Shown: positions 45,061-53,962, counted from the stretch's first letter. The stretch is DNA of 64,000 nucleotides from Chryseolinea serpens (GCF_900129725.1 NZ_FQWQ01000002.1:682001-746000), one strand, 5' to 3'. Numbers and translations: made by a program. The notes: generated by a model not told the origin, from the letters alone.

Positions 45061-45779
45061 ACAGAAAAGATTTTATGAAGACTTCGGCGATCCTGGGTGG
45101 TGCCGGTCTCTTGCCCGCAAACAATGCGTTCTCTCAAGGCCTTCAACAAAGCGGGTTGGATAAACTGACCGACAAGGACGGTAACTTCGCCCTGCAGCCG
45201 CTGCCTTACAACGAAAATTTCCTCGAACCACACATGGACCAGGAAACCCTTCACTTGCATTATACTTTCCATCATGGCGATGCCGTGAAGGCGGCAAACA
45301 AAGATCTTCAAATGATCAAAAAGTCGATCGACGAGAATAATCTCGATACGGTAGACTATTGGACAAAAAAATTGTCCTTTCACTTATCCTCTCATATTCT
45401 CCATACCATTTTCTGGACAAACCTCAGCAACAAAAAAAGCGACCCATCCGGCGCATTGTTGAAGCAGATCGAGAAGGATTTTGGCTCTTACGATAAATTC
45501 AAAGTGCTGATTAGCAAAACCGCCAAGGGCGTCGATGGCAATGGCTGGGGAATTTTAGGCTATCAGCCCTACACGCAAAAACTCACCGTACTCCAATGCG
45601 AAAACCACGAAAAGCTCACACAATGGGGCGTCATTCCCATTCTTGTGATCGACGTGTGGGAACACTCCTACTACCTGAAATACCGGAACAGGAGGGCCGA
45701 ATTTGTCGACAACCTGTTTCCCATCATCCATTGGGACAATGCTGCCGAGCGATTCAATTATGCGCTTAAACTAGGTTGA
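45057..45779 (+). CDS. exported Fe/Mn superoxide dismutase
   Basis: 240 residues, longer than the usual 195-210 because of a roughly 30-residue Tat-like leader (MNRKDFMKTSAILGGAGLL, with Arg-Lys rather than Arg-Arg). The Fe/Mn-SOD fold follows (about 45-240): metal ligands His68 (LHLHYTFHHG), His116 (ILHTIFW), Asp199 and His203 in DVWEHSYYLKY. The start codon overlaps the chrA stop by 4 bp. Chromate reduction generates superoxide, so a coupled periplasmic enzyme makes sense as protection (inference). Confidence 0.9.
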   Translation: MNRKDFMKTSAILGGAGLLPANNAFSQGLQQSGLDKLTDKDGNFALQPLPYNENFLEPHMDQETLHLHYTFHHGDAVKAANKDLQMIKKSIDENNLDTVDYWTKKLSFHLSSHILHTIFWTNLSNKKSDPSGALLKQIEKDFGSYDKFKVLISKTAKGVDGNGWGILGYQPYTQKLTVLQCENHEKLTQWGVIPILVIDVWEHSYYLKYRNRRAEFVDNLFPIIHWDNAAERFNYALKLG

Positions 45780-45906
45780 GCCGACGAAATTTCAAGCGAT
45801 CAGATCGATCGTTCAGGGAACCTTGTAAATCTTCAAGAAAAGGTTCGATATTCGGGAGGATCTATTGATCCGGGCAATATATCAAGCTTAAAGATTTCAG
45901 GTTTCT

Positions 45907-46977
45907 ATGTTCTTCATCACGCGTTTCCATCAATCCCTCAAAATAGTTGTATGGTTTCTCCTTGCTGTACTATCATCAGCAGGAAACCATGCATTTGGGC
46001 AAAATCCTACACTTCAAATCCTGGAGGAAGGTTATATTTTTGATCGTGCCGAGTTTAAATCCTGTCACGCCTCAACGTTGGTGCAACTGGCCAATGGAAA
46101 AATAATGGCCGCCTGGTTTGGAGGTACCGAAGAGGGAAGCCCCGATGTGTGTATCTGGATGTCGGTAAAAGAAAATACCGGCTGGACAAAACCCGCACGC
46201 ATCGCAGAAGGCTTTCAGCCCGATGGCAAGCCGTCGCCTTGCTGGAACCCGGTACTTTTTCAAAGCAAAAATGGGAAGCTCTATCTCCATTACAAAGTCG
46301 GACCCAATCCCCGCGAGTGGTGGGCGATGTACAAAGTTTCCGGTGATCATGGAAAGACCTGGTCGAAGCCGGCTCCGTTGCCCGAGGGCATGCTAGGCCC
46401 CATCAAAAATAAACCCGTACAACTAAAGGATGGCAACCTGCTCTATCCTTCCAGCACAGAAAGCCTTGATGAGAAAAAATGGATCATTCACCTGGAACAG
46501 TCTGACCCGACACTAAGTCATTGGAAAAAGATCACGATAGACTGCGACACCTTCAACGCCATTCAACCCTCTCTCCTTTTTTATCCCAGCCACAAGATGC
46601 AACTGCTGGCCCGCAGCAAAGAGAATGTGATCGTCCAAAGCTGGTCGGAAGACGACGGAAAAACATGGTCGCATGTCACGGCGACAAATCTACCCAACCC
46701 CAACTCCGGCATAGACGCCGTAAGCAAACCGGATCGCTCCCTGCAACTGTTAGTCTACAATCCCCTGACCGCCGGAAAAGAATGGTGGGAAGGTCGTTCT
46801 GCACTAAGGCTGGCCACATCCACCGACGGCTTGCAATGGACAGACCTCTACACGCTGGAAGAACATCAAAAAGGAGAATACAGCTACCCTGCGATCATCT
46901 ACGACGACCAGGGCAACATCCACATCACCTACACAGCGGATCGCGCCAAGATCAGGTACGTAAAATTGAAACTGTAG
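45907..46977 (+). CDS. exported sialidase-like (BNR repeat) protein
   Basis: 356 residues. Signal peptide (about 1-31, ending HAFGQ), then a six-bladed-propeller-like protein with BNR/Asp-box motifs (SGDHGKTWS, SEDDGKTWS, STDGLQWTD) and the FRIP-like beginning CHASTLVQLANGKIMAAWFGGTEEGSPDVCIWMS. Similar to the BNR_2 'exo-alpha-sialidase' family in Bacteroidota. The true substrate may not be sialic acid: residues needed for sialidase catalysis (arginine triad, nucleophilic Tyr) cannot be placed with confidence. Own promoter likely; 128 bp gap behind the SOD gene. Confidence 0.75.
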   Translation: MFFITRFHQSLKIVVWFLLAVLSSAGNHAFGQNPTLQILEEGYIFDRAEFKSCHASTLVQLANGKIMAAWFGGTEEGSPDVCIWMSVKENTGWTKPARIAEGFQPDGKPSPCWNPVLFQSKNGKLYLHYKVGPNPREWWAMYKVSGDHGKTWSKPAPLPEGMLGPIKNKPVQLKDGNLLYPSSTESLDEKKWIIHLEQSDPTLSHWKKITIDCDTFNAIQPSLLFYPSHKMQLLARSKENVIVQSWSEDDGKTWSHVTATNLPNPNSGIDAVSKPDRSLQLLVYNPLTAGKEWWEGRSALRLATSTDGLQWTDLYTLEEHQKGEYSYPAIIYDDQGNIHITYTADRAKIRYVKLKL

Positions 46978-47010
46978 TCAAGCGCATAGTCTCCCGTCGT
47001 CAACGCGTCA

Positions 47011-47042
47011 ACGCATAGTCTCCCGCCTCGGGGACTATGCGT
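47011..47042. terminator. bidirectional hairpin between convergent genes
   Basis: Stem ACGCATAGTC-TCCCG / CGGGG-ACTATGCGT with a 3-base loop lies between the sialidase-like gene (ends 46977) and the DinB-like gene (ends 47063 on the other strand). A partial copy of the left arm (GCATAGTCTCCCG) occurs at 46983-46995. No T-run, so a weak or factor-assisted terminator. Confidence 0.5.
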
Positions 47043-47062
47043 TCCCCAAACTAACCAACAGT

Positions 47063-47611
47063 CTATCTCGCCAACGGAAAATCCGGGAGACTCTTAAGAT
47101 TCTCGATCTGCCGCTGATGCCGGTTCAAATGAAATCGCAAAAACTCCAACCGCTGAACCACATTCAGCGGTCCCGAAATAATATGCGGATAAATGATTTG
47201 CTCCAGATCATACCCATCCATTTCATCACACAACGCCTCAAGCATATTCTGACAATTGGCCAGTGCCTCAATCCAGTAGTCCACCGACCCACCCCACCGG
47301 GGTTTGGCAATTTCGGGAACCTGTTCTTTTTCCTTCCAGGTCTTTTCGATGATCTTTTCGATGGGAAGGCCGTGATGGATCGCTTCGCCGGTCCAGATCG
47401 GTTTCTTATTTCGTATGCCGTCGAGCGTTTTCCAAATGCCATTGATCCCTCCCATTTCCGCCCACACCATGTGCTCGACATTGTCGACAACGGACCAGAC
47501 ATCGGGCGTGGGTTTGAATTGTGATTGTTCATAGGTCAGGCCGGAGGCTGCCTGGATGAATTGATGGCGGGCGAGGGCCACTGATTTTAAAAGGGATTGA
47601 CGCTTATCCAT
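47063..47611 (-). CDS. DinB-like (DinB_2) metal-binding helical protein
   Basis: 182 residues, cytoplasmic. Four-helix DinB/YfiT-like fold: LLKSVALARHQFIQAASGLTYEQSQFKPTPDVWSVVDNVEHMVWAE at the N-terminus with a likely metal-ligand His (EHMVWAE), and FLRFHLNRHQRQIENLKSL near the C-terminus providing the other two histidines. The family includes thiol S-transferases and uncharacterised stress proteins. Substrate unknown. Single gene. Confidence 0.8.
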   Translation of the reverse strand: MDKRQSLLKSVALARHQFIQAASGLTYEQSQFKPTPDVWSVVDNVEHMVWAEMGGINGIWKTLDGIRNKKPIWTGEAIHHGLPIEKIIEKTWKEKEQVPEIAKPRWGGSVDYWIEALANCQNMLEALCDEMDGYDLEQIIYPHIISGPLNVVQRLEFLRFHLNRHQRQIENLKSLPDFPLAR

Positions 47612-47947
47612 GGGTTATGATTTAGTCTGGGACATTAAGCGTTCGAGAACCGTTCGTTATCTCCTGTCTCCCAACCGTGTTTAAACCTCAAATCTTAGCG
47701 CTTCCTTGTGGCTCCGAAACGTGCTTGAGTCAATTTAATAAAAAAAGGCTGTAGTCAAAGCGCACATACTGCAATCCAATGAGCATCCCAACCCGTCTGT
47801 TCACGGCGTGCTCATTTTATTTCTCATCGTGGCATGCTCGGTTCGGGGGCAGGCAGGGTTTCTTCCCGTGAGGTGGAATGCAATTTCCTCCACCTGACGG
47901 CGCAACCTCCGAAGTGGAAAAGGCGTCAAACAATAAAAGCCAGCCTT
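47612..47947. other. intergenic region with hairpin and short signal-like frame
   Basis: About 335 bp. It contains an inverted repeat AATGAGCA / TGCTCATT (47778-47816) and a short frame from GTG at 47808 whose codons give LILFLIVACSVRGQ before a stop after about 29 codons; this looks like the start of a signal peptide without a mature protein, perhaps a gene remnant. A second inverted repeat AGGTGG/CCACCT lies at about 47869-47897. No tRNA or known riboswitch was recognised. Confidence 0.35.
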
Positions 47948-49087
47948 ATGAAACCTGACATTCGTGCTTTCATGATGTGCAAAAAAATAACCCTGGCGGT
48001 CTGCGCCGCGCTGATCACTTCCGCGACGGTCGTTGGACAGGGCAATGGCCGCGAGTCCCTTCCATTCACTCAATATAATTTGCAAGACGATGGAAGATCC
48101 TTCTTGCTCCAGGAAGCTCAACGCGCCTCCTTTTTTATGCTGGGCGAATTACACGGAGAGCAGGAGGTGCCACAATTGTTATCTGCGCTATGGACGGAAA
48201 TGTATCGCTCGGGCTATCAACACATCGCAGCCGAAATAAGCCCCTGGACAGCGGACAAACTGCAATCGGGGAAGGGCGACGACACACTGGCCATAGAAGG
48301 CTTATGGACAAATAAAGAAGCAAGGTTTGTTTGCCACACCGCCTCCAACCGGCAGACACTCTGGGGATGCGACATGGAAGAAATCTCGCTCGACTTGTTG
48401 ATCCATGATCTCGCCCGCGAGAACAGGCAAACGACCCCGTTAAAAAGCGTCGAGGCTAAGATCAAAACCGGATACAATCGAAAGTTATCGCCTGCGCTAT
48501 TGACTACGCTTGCCGGCTATCAGCCCGCTTCGGATCTGAAAAACGACGGGATCTCCCTGTATGAAAGCATTTTGTTGTCTCTGAAAGTCGATAGCGCGCG
48601 AGCCTTCCCGGAGTCCCGGTTCAAAGCACAACTGCTGCGCGAAAACATGATGAAAGATTATTTCATGCGGCAATACAGGCAACTCTCCACCAACGCCTCC
48701 CGGAAAATCCTCTTCCGCTTTGGGCGCAATCACATGCATCGCGGGTTGGATGGTCGTGGCGTTTCAACGCTGGGAAATTTCATATCGGAGTTCGCCATTG
48801 CGGAAGGGCTAAGAAGTTTCAATGTGGCCTGTTTTGCTGCGGGTGGCCAGTGCAAATTGCTCGGTGATACCTTTGATGCGGATGAAAGAAACGATGATCT
48901 GGCTTTTCGCTTTTTGTCGGAACAAGCCCGGTACGATCAAACTATTTTTGACCTTCGTCCTTTGCGAGTCAACTTACATAAAGTGTTAGAAAAAGACCGC
49001 ACCGACCTGGACAAGCGTTTACTATTTTGGGCGGACTCATACGATGCGATAATTTGCTTTCGGTCCGTGACGCCACGCGACCACTAG
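47948..49087 (+). CDS. exported protein with GELHG motif (erythromycin esterase/ChaN/TraB-like)
   Basis: 379 residues from the ATG at 47948; longer in-frame starts lack a signal peptide, while this one gives KKITLAVCAALITSATVVGQ. The mature protein begins LQEAQRASFFMLGELHGEQEVPQLLSALWTEMYRSGYQHIAAEISPWTADKL, whose GELHG and later Glu residues resemble the active-site region of erythromycin esterase-like and ChaN/TraB-like families. Another His cluster appears in FGRNHMHRGLDGRGVSTLG (about 255). I could not assign it to one family. Probably periplasmic. Convergent with the gene ending at 49109. Confidence 0.6.
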   Translation: MKPDIRAFMMCKKITLAVCAALITSATVVGQGNGRESLPFTQYNLQDDGRSFLLQEAQRASFFMLGELHGEQEVPQLLSALWTEMYRSGYQHIAAEISPWTADKLQSGKGDDTLAIEGLWTNKEARFVCHTASNRQTLWGCDMEEISLDLLIHDLARENRQTTPLKSVEAKIKTGYNRKLSPALLTTLAGYQPASDLKNDGISLYESILLSLKVDSARAFPESRFKAQLLRENMMKDYFMRQYRQLSTNASRKILFRFGRNHMHRGLDGRGVSTLGNFISEFAIAEGLRSFNVACFAAGGQCKLLGDTFDADERNDDLAFRFLSEQARYDQTIFDLRPLRVNLHKVLEKDRTDLDKRLLFWADSYDAIICFRSVTPRDH

Positions 49088-49108
49088 CATGGCGAGATGT
49101 TTATTACT

Positions 49109-49540
49109 CTAGTGGACCGACAAAAGGGACACATGCGCCGCCACGGCCCACCATCTTTTCTTTCGTTGCATATAAATATCCTGATAGCAAACTCTCCCGG
49201 TCTTTAAAGCATTATCCTCTTTAGACACAAAGGTCATGTAGGCTGTTACAACGCCGATCTTTTCATCGAGCATCCGCACGTCGACGCTATCGATATTCAC
49301 CGACAGTATTTCCTGCCGTTTTAAATTGCCAATGACATCACGCCGGGTCATCTTGTTGCCCCTGGGCGAGATCAAACTAAAATCCTTGGCAAAAATCCTT
49401 TCGAGGGTGGCCGAATCTTTCGTAGGATAGGACCGGATCCAGTCCTCGTTCATTTGTTTCAAGATCTCCACGGGTCTGTTTTGTGCATGCAGCTGGCACT
49501 GGGAAATCATGACCAAGCTAAAGATAAGTAATGCCTTCAT
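49109..49540 (-). CDS. exported NTF2-like/DUF4440 protein
   Basis: 143 residues. Signal peptide MKALLIFSLVMISQCQLHAQ, then a small NTF2-like (SnoaL/DUF4440) fold: EILKQMNEDWIRSYPTKDSATLERIFAKDFSLISPRG at 25-60 and strands IGVVTAYMTFVSKED and WWAVAAHVSLLSV at the end. Such domains bind small molecules or act as isomerase-type enzymes; no catalytic dyad can be confirmed. Single gene, separate from its neighbours. Confidence 0.75.
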   Translation of the reverse strand: MKALLIFSLVMISQCQLHAQNRPVEILKQMNEDWIRSYPTKDSATLERIFAKDFSLISPRGNKMTRRDVIGNLKRQEILSVNIDSVDVRMLDEKIGVVTAYMTFVSKEDNALKTGRVCYQDIYMQRKKRWWAVAAHVSLLSVH

Positions 49541-49794
49541 TGCTGGAGGTTAAGGTTGAATAGTTTAAAAATAATCACAAAAGCTATTGAGGAGCGTTAA
49601 CGGAGTGTTAAAATGGCGACACATGGTTCCGCGGCCCTTTTTCTTAACATACTGTCAAAGATTTTGTTGATTTCTCTCTCTCCTTTTCGGCCAGGCGTTC
49701 CCTTCGTCGCGGCAACCTGTCGCCTCCATCAACACATTTGGAAGTGGTCTTAAATTCCCTTGTCGTGACCGATTGTTTTTCGCTACCTTGAGGC

Positions 49795-50343
49795 GTGAAA
49801 TGGCTTGTCGTCCTCCTGCTCCTCAGTTCCTGTGCACCCGCGCCCGAAGAAACTTTGTCGGATAGAAAAGTCCTCACGATCAACGACCGGTATTTCCAGG
49901 GCAAGGCCCTGTTCCAGCGACTTACTTCCCGCACGGGTTTCAAACTCTCCCTTCTGAATGCCGCCGGCGACCAACTCGACCAAGCCGTATTTCCCTATGC
50001 CCCCTACCAACTCGACACCGCCGATGTGAACAATGATGGGCGCACCGACATCCTGGTGGGCCTCATCAAATCCACGACATTCGACCCCATTAAAAAAAAA
50101 CGCCTCTTCATTCTCCGCATCGACGACGGGCAAATACGACCGCTTTGGCTGGGCTCGAAAGTTTGCCAGGAGCTGGTGAACTTTAAAACCCTGGAAGGTG
50201 GAATTGTGCAGACCCTGGAGAAAACAAAGGCCGGCAACTATGCCATCGGACGATACACCTGGCAAAGCTTTGGACTGATCCTGATCAACTATGTTCATAA
50301 TGAAAAATCGTTTGAAGAAGCCCTGCAACTTTTTAGCTCCTGA
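49795..50343 (+). CDS. lipoprotein with an FG-GAP-like calcium repeat
   Basis: 182 residues from a GTG start, supported by a direct lipobox (MKWLVVLLLLSSC, Cys13). The body is beta-rich and contains one FG-GAP/VCBS-type motif, LDTADVNNDGRTDILVGL, near residue 75. A TTG, 21 bp and TACCTTGA (49760-49791) lies just before the start, which would make the transcript nearly leaderless; this may be coincidence. The 3' end overlaps the next gene by 44 bp. Function unknown. Confidence 0.6.
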   Translation: MKWLVVLLLLSSCAPAPEETLSDRKVLTINDRYFQGKALFQRLTSRTGFKLSLLNAAGDQLDQAVFPYAPYQLDTADVNNDGRTDILVGLIKSTTFDPIKKKRLFILRIDDGQIRPLWLGSKVCQELVNFKTLEGGIVQTLEKTKAGNYAIGRYTWQSFGLILINYVHNEKSFEEALQLFSS

Positions 50344-52717
50344 CCGGCTTTGCATCGTTCTCACCGCCTTACTTCTGTTTGGGTGCGGCACCAAAACTTC
50401 GACAGAAACCACGGCGCCTCCCCAGGCCATAGCCCACACCGCAGACTACGAAGTGGTGGAAGATAAATCTTCCCTGGCGACCTACTATCAACTCGATCAT
50501 ATCAAGGATTGGTATCCCGAAAGAATACTGCCCCCGGTGTTCGATTATGCGCAGGATTTGTCCAACAAGAGCATCGTGGAGCTTTGGCTGCTGCGGAACG
50601 AGATCTTTGCCCGCAACGGCTATCTGTTCGACGATGCGGTGTTGCGCGGCTACTTCAACCAGTTCAAGTGGTATCAACCAATCTTCGACGTTCCCGAATT
50701 CAAAGTACAGCTCGACCAGCAGGAGCAACAATTCGTGAATAAGGTCCTGGCTTTGGAAAACACGCTCAACGCCACGCGCTATACAAAACAAGGCGACTAC
50801 ACCATGGTCAACCTGCAACATGTGTACAACGTGATGCAATTCAAAGCCATCGACGAAACATTGAAGCAGGCCCTGGCGAAAAATAATTTTGCCCTGGTGC
50901 CTGCAAAGCATGAACAGTTCTTTCACGTCTATGATCGCAACAGCTACGAATACATTCCGAATTTTATCACCACCGACATCTACCTGCAGGTTATGCACAA
51001 ACATTTCAGTGCACTGTTGCAAAAGATAGAAGAGGAAAAATTTATCGGGCTAATGGGTGACTTACTGAAACGTGCCTACGACCGATCGCTGCAATATGAA
51101 AAGGATGAAAGCTCCCCAACCTTGAAGAGTTCTGCCCAGTGGGCCACCACTTACCTGGCGATTGCACTTTCGGCACTTACCGAAAAAACCTTTGCGGTAA
51201 GTCCCGGCATGACAGGAGCATATCAATCCGAATTAAAAAAAATAAACGACGCCTCCGAAACAGGGTCGGAATTCCTGGGCGATCCGGGTTTCCAATATTC
51301 CCAATTCACACCGCGAGGAAACTATACAAAAACCAAAGAACTCTCGCGCTATTTCAGGGCAGTGAAATGGTTGAACACAGCGCCGGTGATGATCGACACC
51401 GACAATGGGTTGATGAGTGCCATCGTTTTATCTTCTTCCATCCAGTCGTCACCCGAAACCCGGGAGGCATTTGAAAAGTTTAATAAGGCGCTGCTGTTTA
51501 TTGTCGGTGAGGAAGACAATGCATCGGTCGCCAACATCATCAGCCTGCTGCCACCGCATGAGGAACTGAAAAATATCACACAACCGGAGCGGTTGTCCAT
51601 GCTCCGGGGAAAGCTAATGGGCGTTGGACAGGGCAGGATCAAATCCAAGGGAGGCGATGACGCAACACAGAAAGAATTATCACGACCTTCCATTCGCTTT
51701 ACCGCGGGGCGCTACACGTTTGATGCTGAAGTGTTGAGTCGCCTCATCCACGTGCTCCGGCCGGAGCCCAAACGTCCTTTCCCAAAAGCCTTGGATTTCT
51801 TCGCGGTATTGGGAAACGCCGACGCGGAAAGTATTCTGTTGAATGAACTCAAAGAAGGCACGCACTGGACCCCGTATCCCGACTCCCTGAAGAAGTTGAA
51901 ATCAGAATTCAAAAATTACAATACGTGGGACATCTCGGTCTACTCCAAAACGCTTGACGCGATCCGAGCCGTATCCGAAAAGCGACCGGACTATCCCTTG
52001 TTTATGAACACGCCGCTGTGGCAAAAAAAGAACATCAACACATCGCTCGCAGCCTATACCGAACTGAAACATGACCTGTTATTGTATGCCGAACAACCCA
52101 CCGCTGCTGAGGCCGGCGAAGGCGGCGGACCACCTCCCCCCGAACATGTGAGCTATGTTGAACCGAACGTGGCTTTTTGGCAAAAAGCGCTCGACCTCCT
52201 AAACCTGCAAGAGGAAACCCTGACGCGTCTTGATCTGATGACCGACGAGGTGAGCTCTGCCAGCAAAGAACTGAAAGAGATCGCTGAGCAACTGCTCGCC
52301 ATGAGTAAAAAGGAACTTGCCCACGAAAATCTGACCGCAGAGGATTTCGACTATCTCACCTGGCTCGGCGGAAAGATCGAATACCTTACGATAAGACTTT
52401 CAGGTAACGATCATCTTCCGGAAAAAGAACGCCTGGTGGCCGAGATCGCCGATGTTTATAATTATAACGGCACGTACCTGGAGGAGGCCGTCGGCACCGT
52501 AGACGAAATTTATGTCATCGCGGAAATCAATGGTAAGCCTTATTTGACCAAGGGCGCCGTGTACAGCTACTATGAATTCACCAGCGACACCCCGCTCACC
52601 GACGAAGCCTGGCAACGCCGGGTCACTTCAGGAAGTACGCCGGCACGTCCCACTTGGATGAAGGAAATTCTTGTTAATGCGCCTTCGCTTGAGTCGAATC
52701 CAAGTTATAGTTTCTAA
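50300..52717 (+). CDS. YARHG and DUF3160 domain lipoprotein
   Basis: 805 residues from the ATG at 50300 (an ATG 9 bp earlier is also possible). N-terminal signal with lipobox LLLFGC (Cys about 30), a YARHG domain at about 70-135 (ELWLLRNEIFARNGYLFDDAVLRGYFNQFKWYQP), then DUF3160 to the end (FITTDIYLQVMHKHFSALLQ; PLWQKKNINTSLAAYTELKHDLLLYAEQ; ends EILVNAPSLESNPSY). Both domains are of unknown function; the pair occurs in exported bacterial proteins. It overlaps the preceding lipoprotein gene by 44 bp, so the two are translationally linked and may work together at the cell surface. Confidence 0.8.
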   Translation: MKNRLKKPCNFLAPDRLCIVLTALLLFGCGTKTSTETTAPPQAIAHTADYEVVEDKSSLATYYQLDHIKDWYPERILPPVFDYAQDLSNKSIVELWLLRNEIFARNGYLFDDAVLRGYFNQFKWYQPIFDVPEFKVQLDQQEQQFVNKVLALENTLNATRYTKQGDYTMVNLQHVYNVMQFKAIDETLKQALAKNNFALVPAKHEQFFHVYDRNSYEYIPNFITTDIYLQVMHKHFSALLQKIEEEKFIGLMGDLLKRAYDRSLQYEKDESSPTLKSSAQWATTYLAIALSALTEKTFAVSPGMTGAYQSELKKINDASETGSEFLGDPGFQYSQFTPRGNYTKTKELSRYFRAVKWLNTAPVMIDTDNGLMSAIVLSSSIQSSPETREAFEKFNKALLFIVGEEDNASVANIISLLPPHEELKNITQPERLSMLRGKLMGVGQGRIKSKGGDDATQKELSRPSIRFTAGRYTFDAEVLSRLIHVLRPEPKRPFPKALDFFAVLGNADAESILLNELKEGTHWTPYPDSLKKLKSEFKNYNTWDISVYSKTLDAIRAVSEKRPDYPLFMNTPLWQKKNINTSLAAYTELKHDLLLYAEQPTAAEAGEGGGPPPPEHVSYVEPNVAFWQKALDLLNLQEETLTRLDLMTDEVSSASKELKEIAEQLLAMSKKELAHENLTAEDFDYLTWLGGKIEYLTIRLSGNDHLPEKERLVAEIADVYNYNGTYLEEAVGTVDEIYVIAEINGKPYLTKGAVYSYYEFTSDTPLTDEAWQRRVTSGSTPARPTWMKEILVNAPSLESNPSYSF

Positions 52718-52718
52718 G

Positions 52719-53087
52719 TCATCCTAACGAAACAAGCTCCACCGTCTCGCGATGCATATTCCCCCAATCCGACATCGCCCGCAACATGGGCCTCATGCTT
52801 TGACCGAGTGCGGATAATTTATATTCTACGCGCGGCGGCACTTCAGGATAGACTACGCGTTCGATGATCTGCGCTTTTTCCAGTTCCCGCAGTTGCGCCA
52901 CCAGCATGCGTTCGGAGATGCCTTCGATGGACTTCTTCAATTCACCATAGCGCATGGTCTTATAGATCAACCGGCACAGGATGGCGGGCTTCCACCGGCC
53001 GCCCACGATGTTCAATGCGTAGGCCATGCCACAACTGGCTTTCAATTGCTTTTCATTCAAAGCGTTGGTAGAACTGTTTTTTCTCAT
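52719..53087 (-). CDS. HxlR-family winged-helix repressor
   Basis: 122 residues. HxlR pattern: CGMAYALNIVGGRWKPAILCRLIYKTMRYGELKKSIEGISERMLVAQLRELEKAQIIERVVYPEVPPRVEYKLSALGQSM. A Cys at residue 19 near the N-terminus fits redox- or electrophile-sensing members such as YodB/HypR (family knowledge). Divergent from an SDR reductase gene, with a palindrome in the shared intergenic region, so it probably represses that gene in response to quinones or aldehydes (inferred). Confidence 0.9.
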   Translation of the reverse strand: MRKNSSTNALNEKQLKASCGMAYALNIVGGRWKPAILCRLIYKTMRYGELKKSIEGISERMLVAQLRELEKAQIIERVVYPEVPPRVEYKLSALGQSMRPMLRAMSDWGNMHRETVELVSLG

Positions 53088-53098
53088 TTTTTACTTTT

Positions 53099-53115
53099 TT
53101 GTTAGTACCTAACAA
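53099..53115. promoter_or_regulatory. candidate HxlR operator TTGTTAG-TAC-CTAACAA
   Basis: A 17-bp perfect palindrome (7-bp arms, TAC centre) between the divergent HxlR and SDR genes, 11 bp upstream of the HxlR start. HxlR-family operators are known to be short dyads with A/T-rich arms. The SDR gene's -7-like TACTTTTG lies at 53152-53159. Confidence 0.65.
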
Positions 53116-53185
53116 TGCGCCCAGTACATGCAAATATAAATGCTGTTGCCATACTTTTGGTTCATCAAACAACAAAGAATAGCAC

Positions 53186-53926
53186 ATGAAAAAATTTGCA
53201 AACAAAACTGTCCTGGTCACCGGTGGCAGTCGCGGCATTGGTGCCGCCATCACAAAACGACTTGCTGAAGAGGGGGCCAACGTAGCCTTCACATACAACC
53301 GCTCGGGCGAAAAAGCGCAAGCCATCGCCACCGCGATAAACCATGCTGGCGGCAAGGCCCTGGCCATCCGTGCGAACAGCGGCGTCCCGGATGATGTGAC
53401 GGACGCGGTAAAACAAACGGTAAATGAATTTGGCGGCATAGATATCCTCGTCAGCAACGCGGGCATTTATATCGGCAAACCCTTTGAAGACCACACGCTG
53501 GAAGAATACGAAGAGATCATGTCGGTGAATGTGCGGGCCGTCTACGTTGCCGCGCATGCCGCCGTGAAACACATGGGCGCTGGCGGTCGGATCATCACCA
53601 TCGGCAGCAATATGGCCGACGGCTCCATGGGTCCGCAAACGACTTTATACGCGATGAGCAAATCGGCGCTGCAAGGTTTCACACGCGGCCTGGCCAGAGA
53701 CCTCGGACCAAAAAAGATCACCGTCAACGTAGTCCAACCCGGACCGGTGGATACCGACATGAATCCGGCCGATTCGGAACTCGCCAACTTTGTGAGAAGC
53801 CGTCTGGCCCTTGCCGACTATGGCACGGGTGACGACATCGCGGGTCTGGTTTCTTTTTTGGCGGGAGATGAAGGGAAGTTCATCACAGGCTCATTCCTCA
53901 CCATCGACGGCGGCTTCAACGCCTGA
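53186..53926 (+). CDS. SDR-family NAD(P)-dependent oxidoreductase
   Basis: 246 residues, classical short-chain dehydrogenase. Nucleotide-binding TGGSRGIG at 12-19, NNAG-like VSNAGIY near 90, catalytic Tyr155 and Lys159 in YAMSK, and the PGPVDTDM motif. Closest in appearance to 3-oxoacyl-ACP-reductase-like enzymes of FabG type, often used as quinone or aldehyde reductases when paired with an HxlR repressor. Preceded by TACTTTTG at 53152. Followed by a strong terminator. Confidence 0.92.
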   Translation: MKKFANKTVLVTGGSRGIGAAITKRLAEEGANVAFTYNRSGEKAQAIATAINHAGGKALAIRANSGVPDDVTDAVKQTVNEFGGIDILVSNAGIYIGKPFEDHTLEEYEEIMSVNVRAVYVAAHAAVKHMGAGGRIITIGSNMADGSMGPQTTLYAMSKSALQGFTRGLARDLGPKKITVNVVQPGPVDTDMNPADSELANFVRSRLALADYGTGDDIAGLVSFLAGDEGKFITGSFLTIDGGFNA

Positions 53927-53962
53927 CAAAAACACAGTCCGGTATACGAGCCAACCGAACAC

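Noticed and set aside
47820-47905. Possible cobalamin- or TPP-type riboswitch in the gap before the GELHG protein gene
   Set aside because: Paired stems exist but none of the conserved boxes of known riboswitches could be found.
49760-49795. Leaderless promoter for the lipoprotein gene at 49795 (TTG, 21 bp, TACCTTGA)
   Set aside because: The -7 element would end four bases before the start codon, and it has a mismatch in the TTTG part. Coincidence cannot be excluded, so it is only mentioned in the gene entry.
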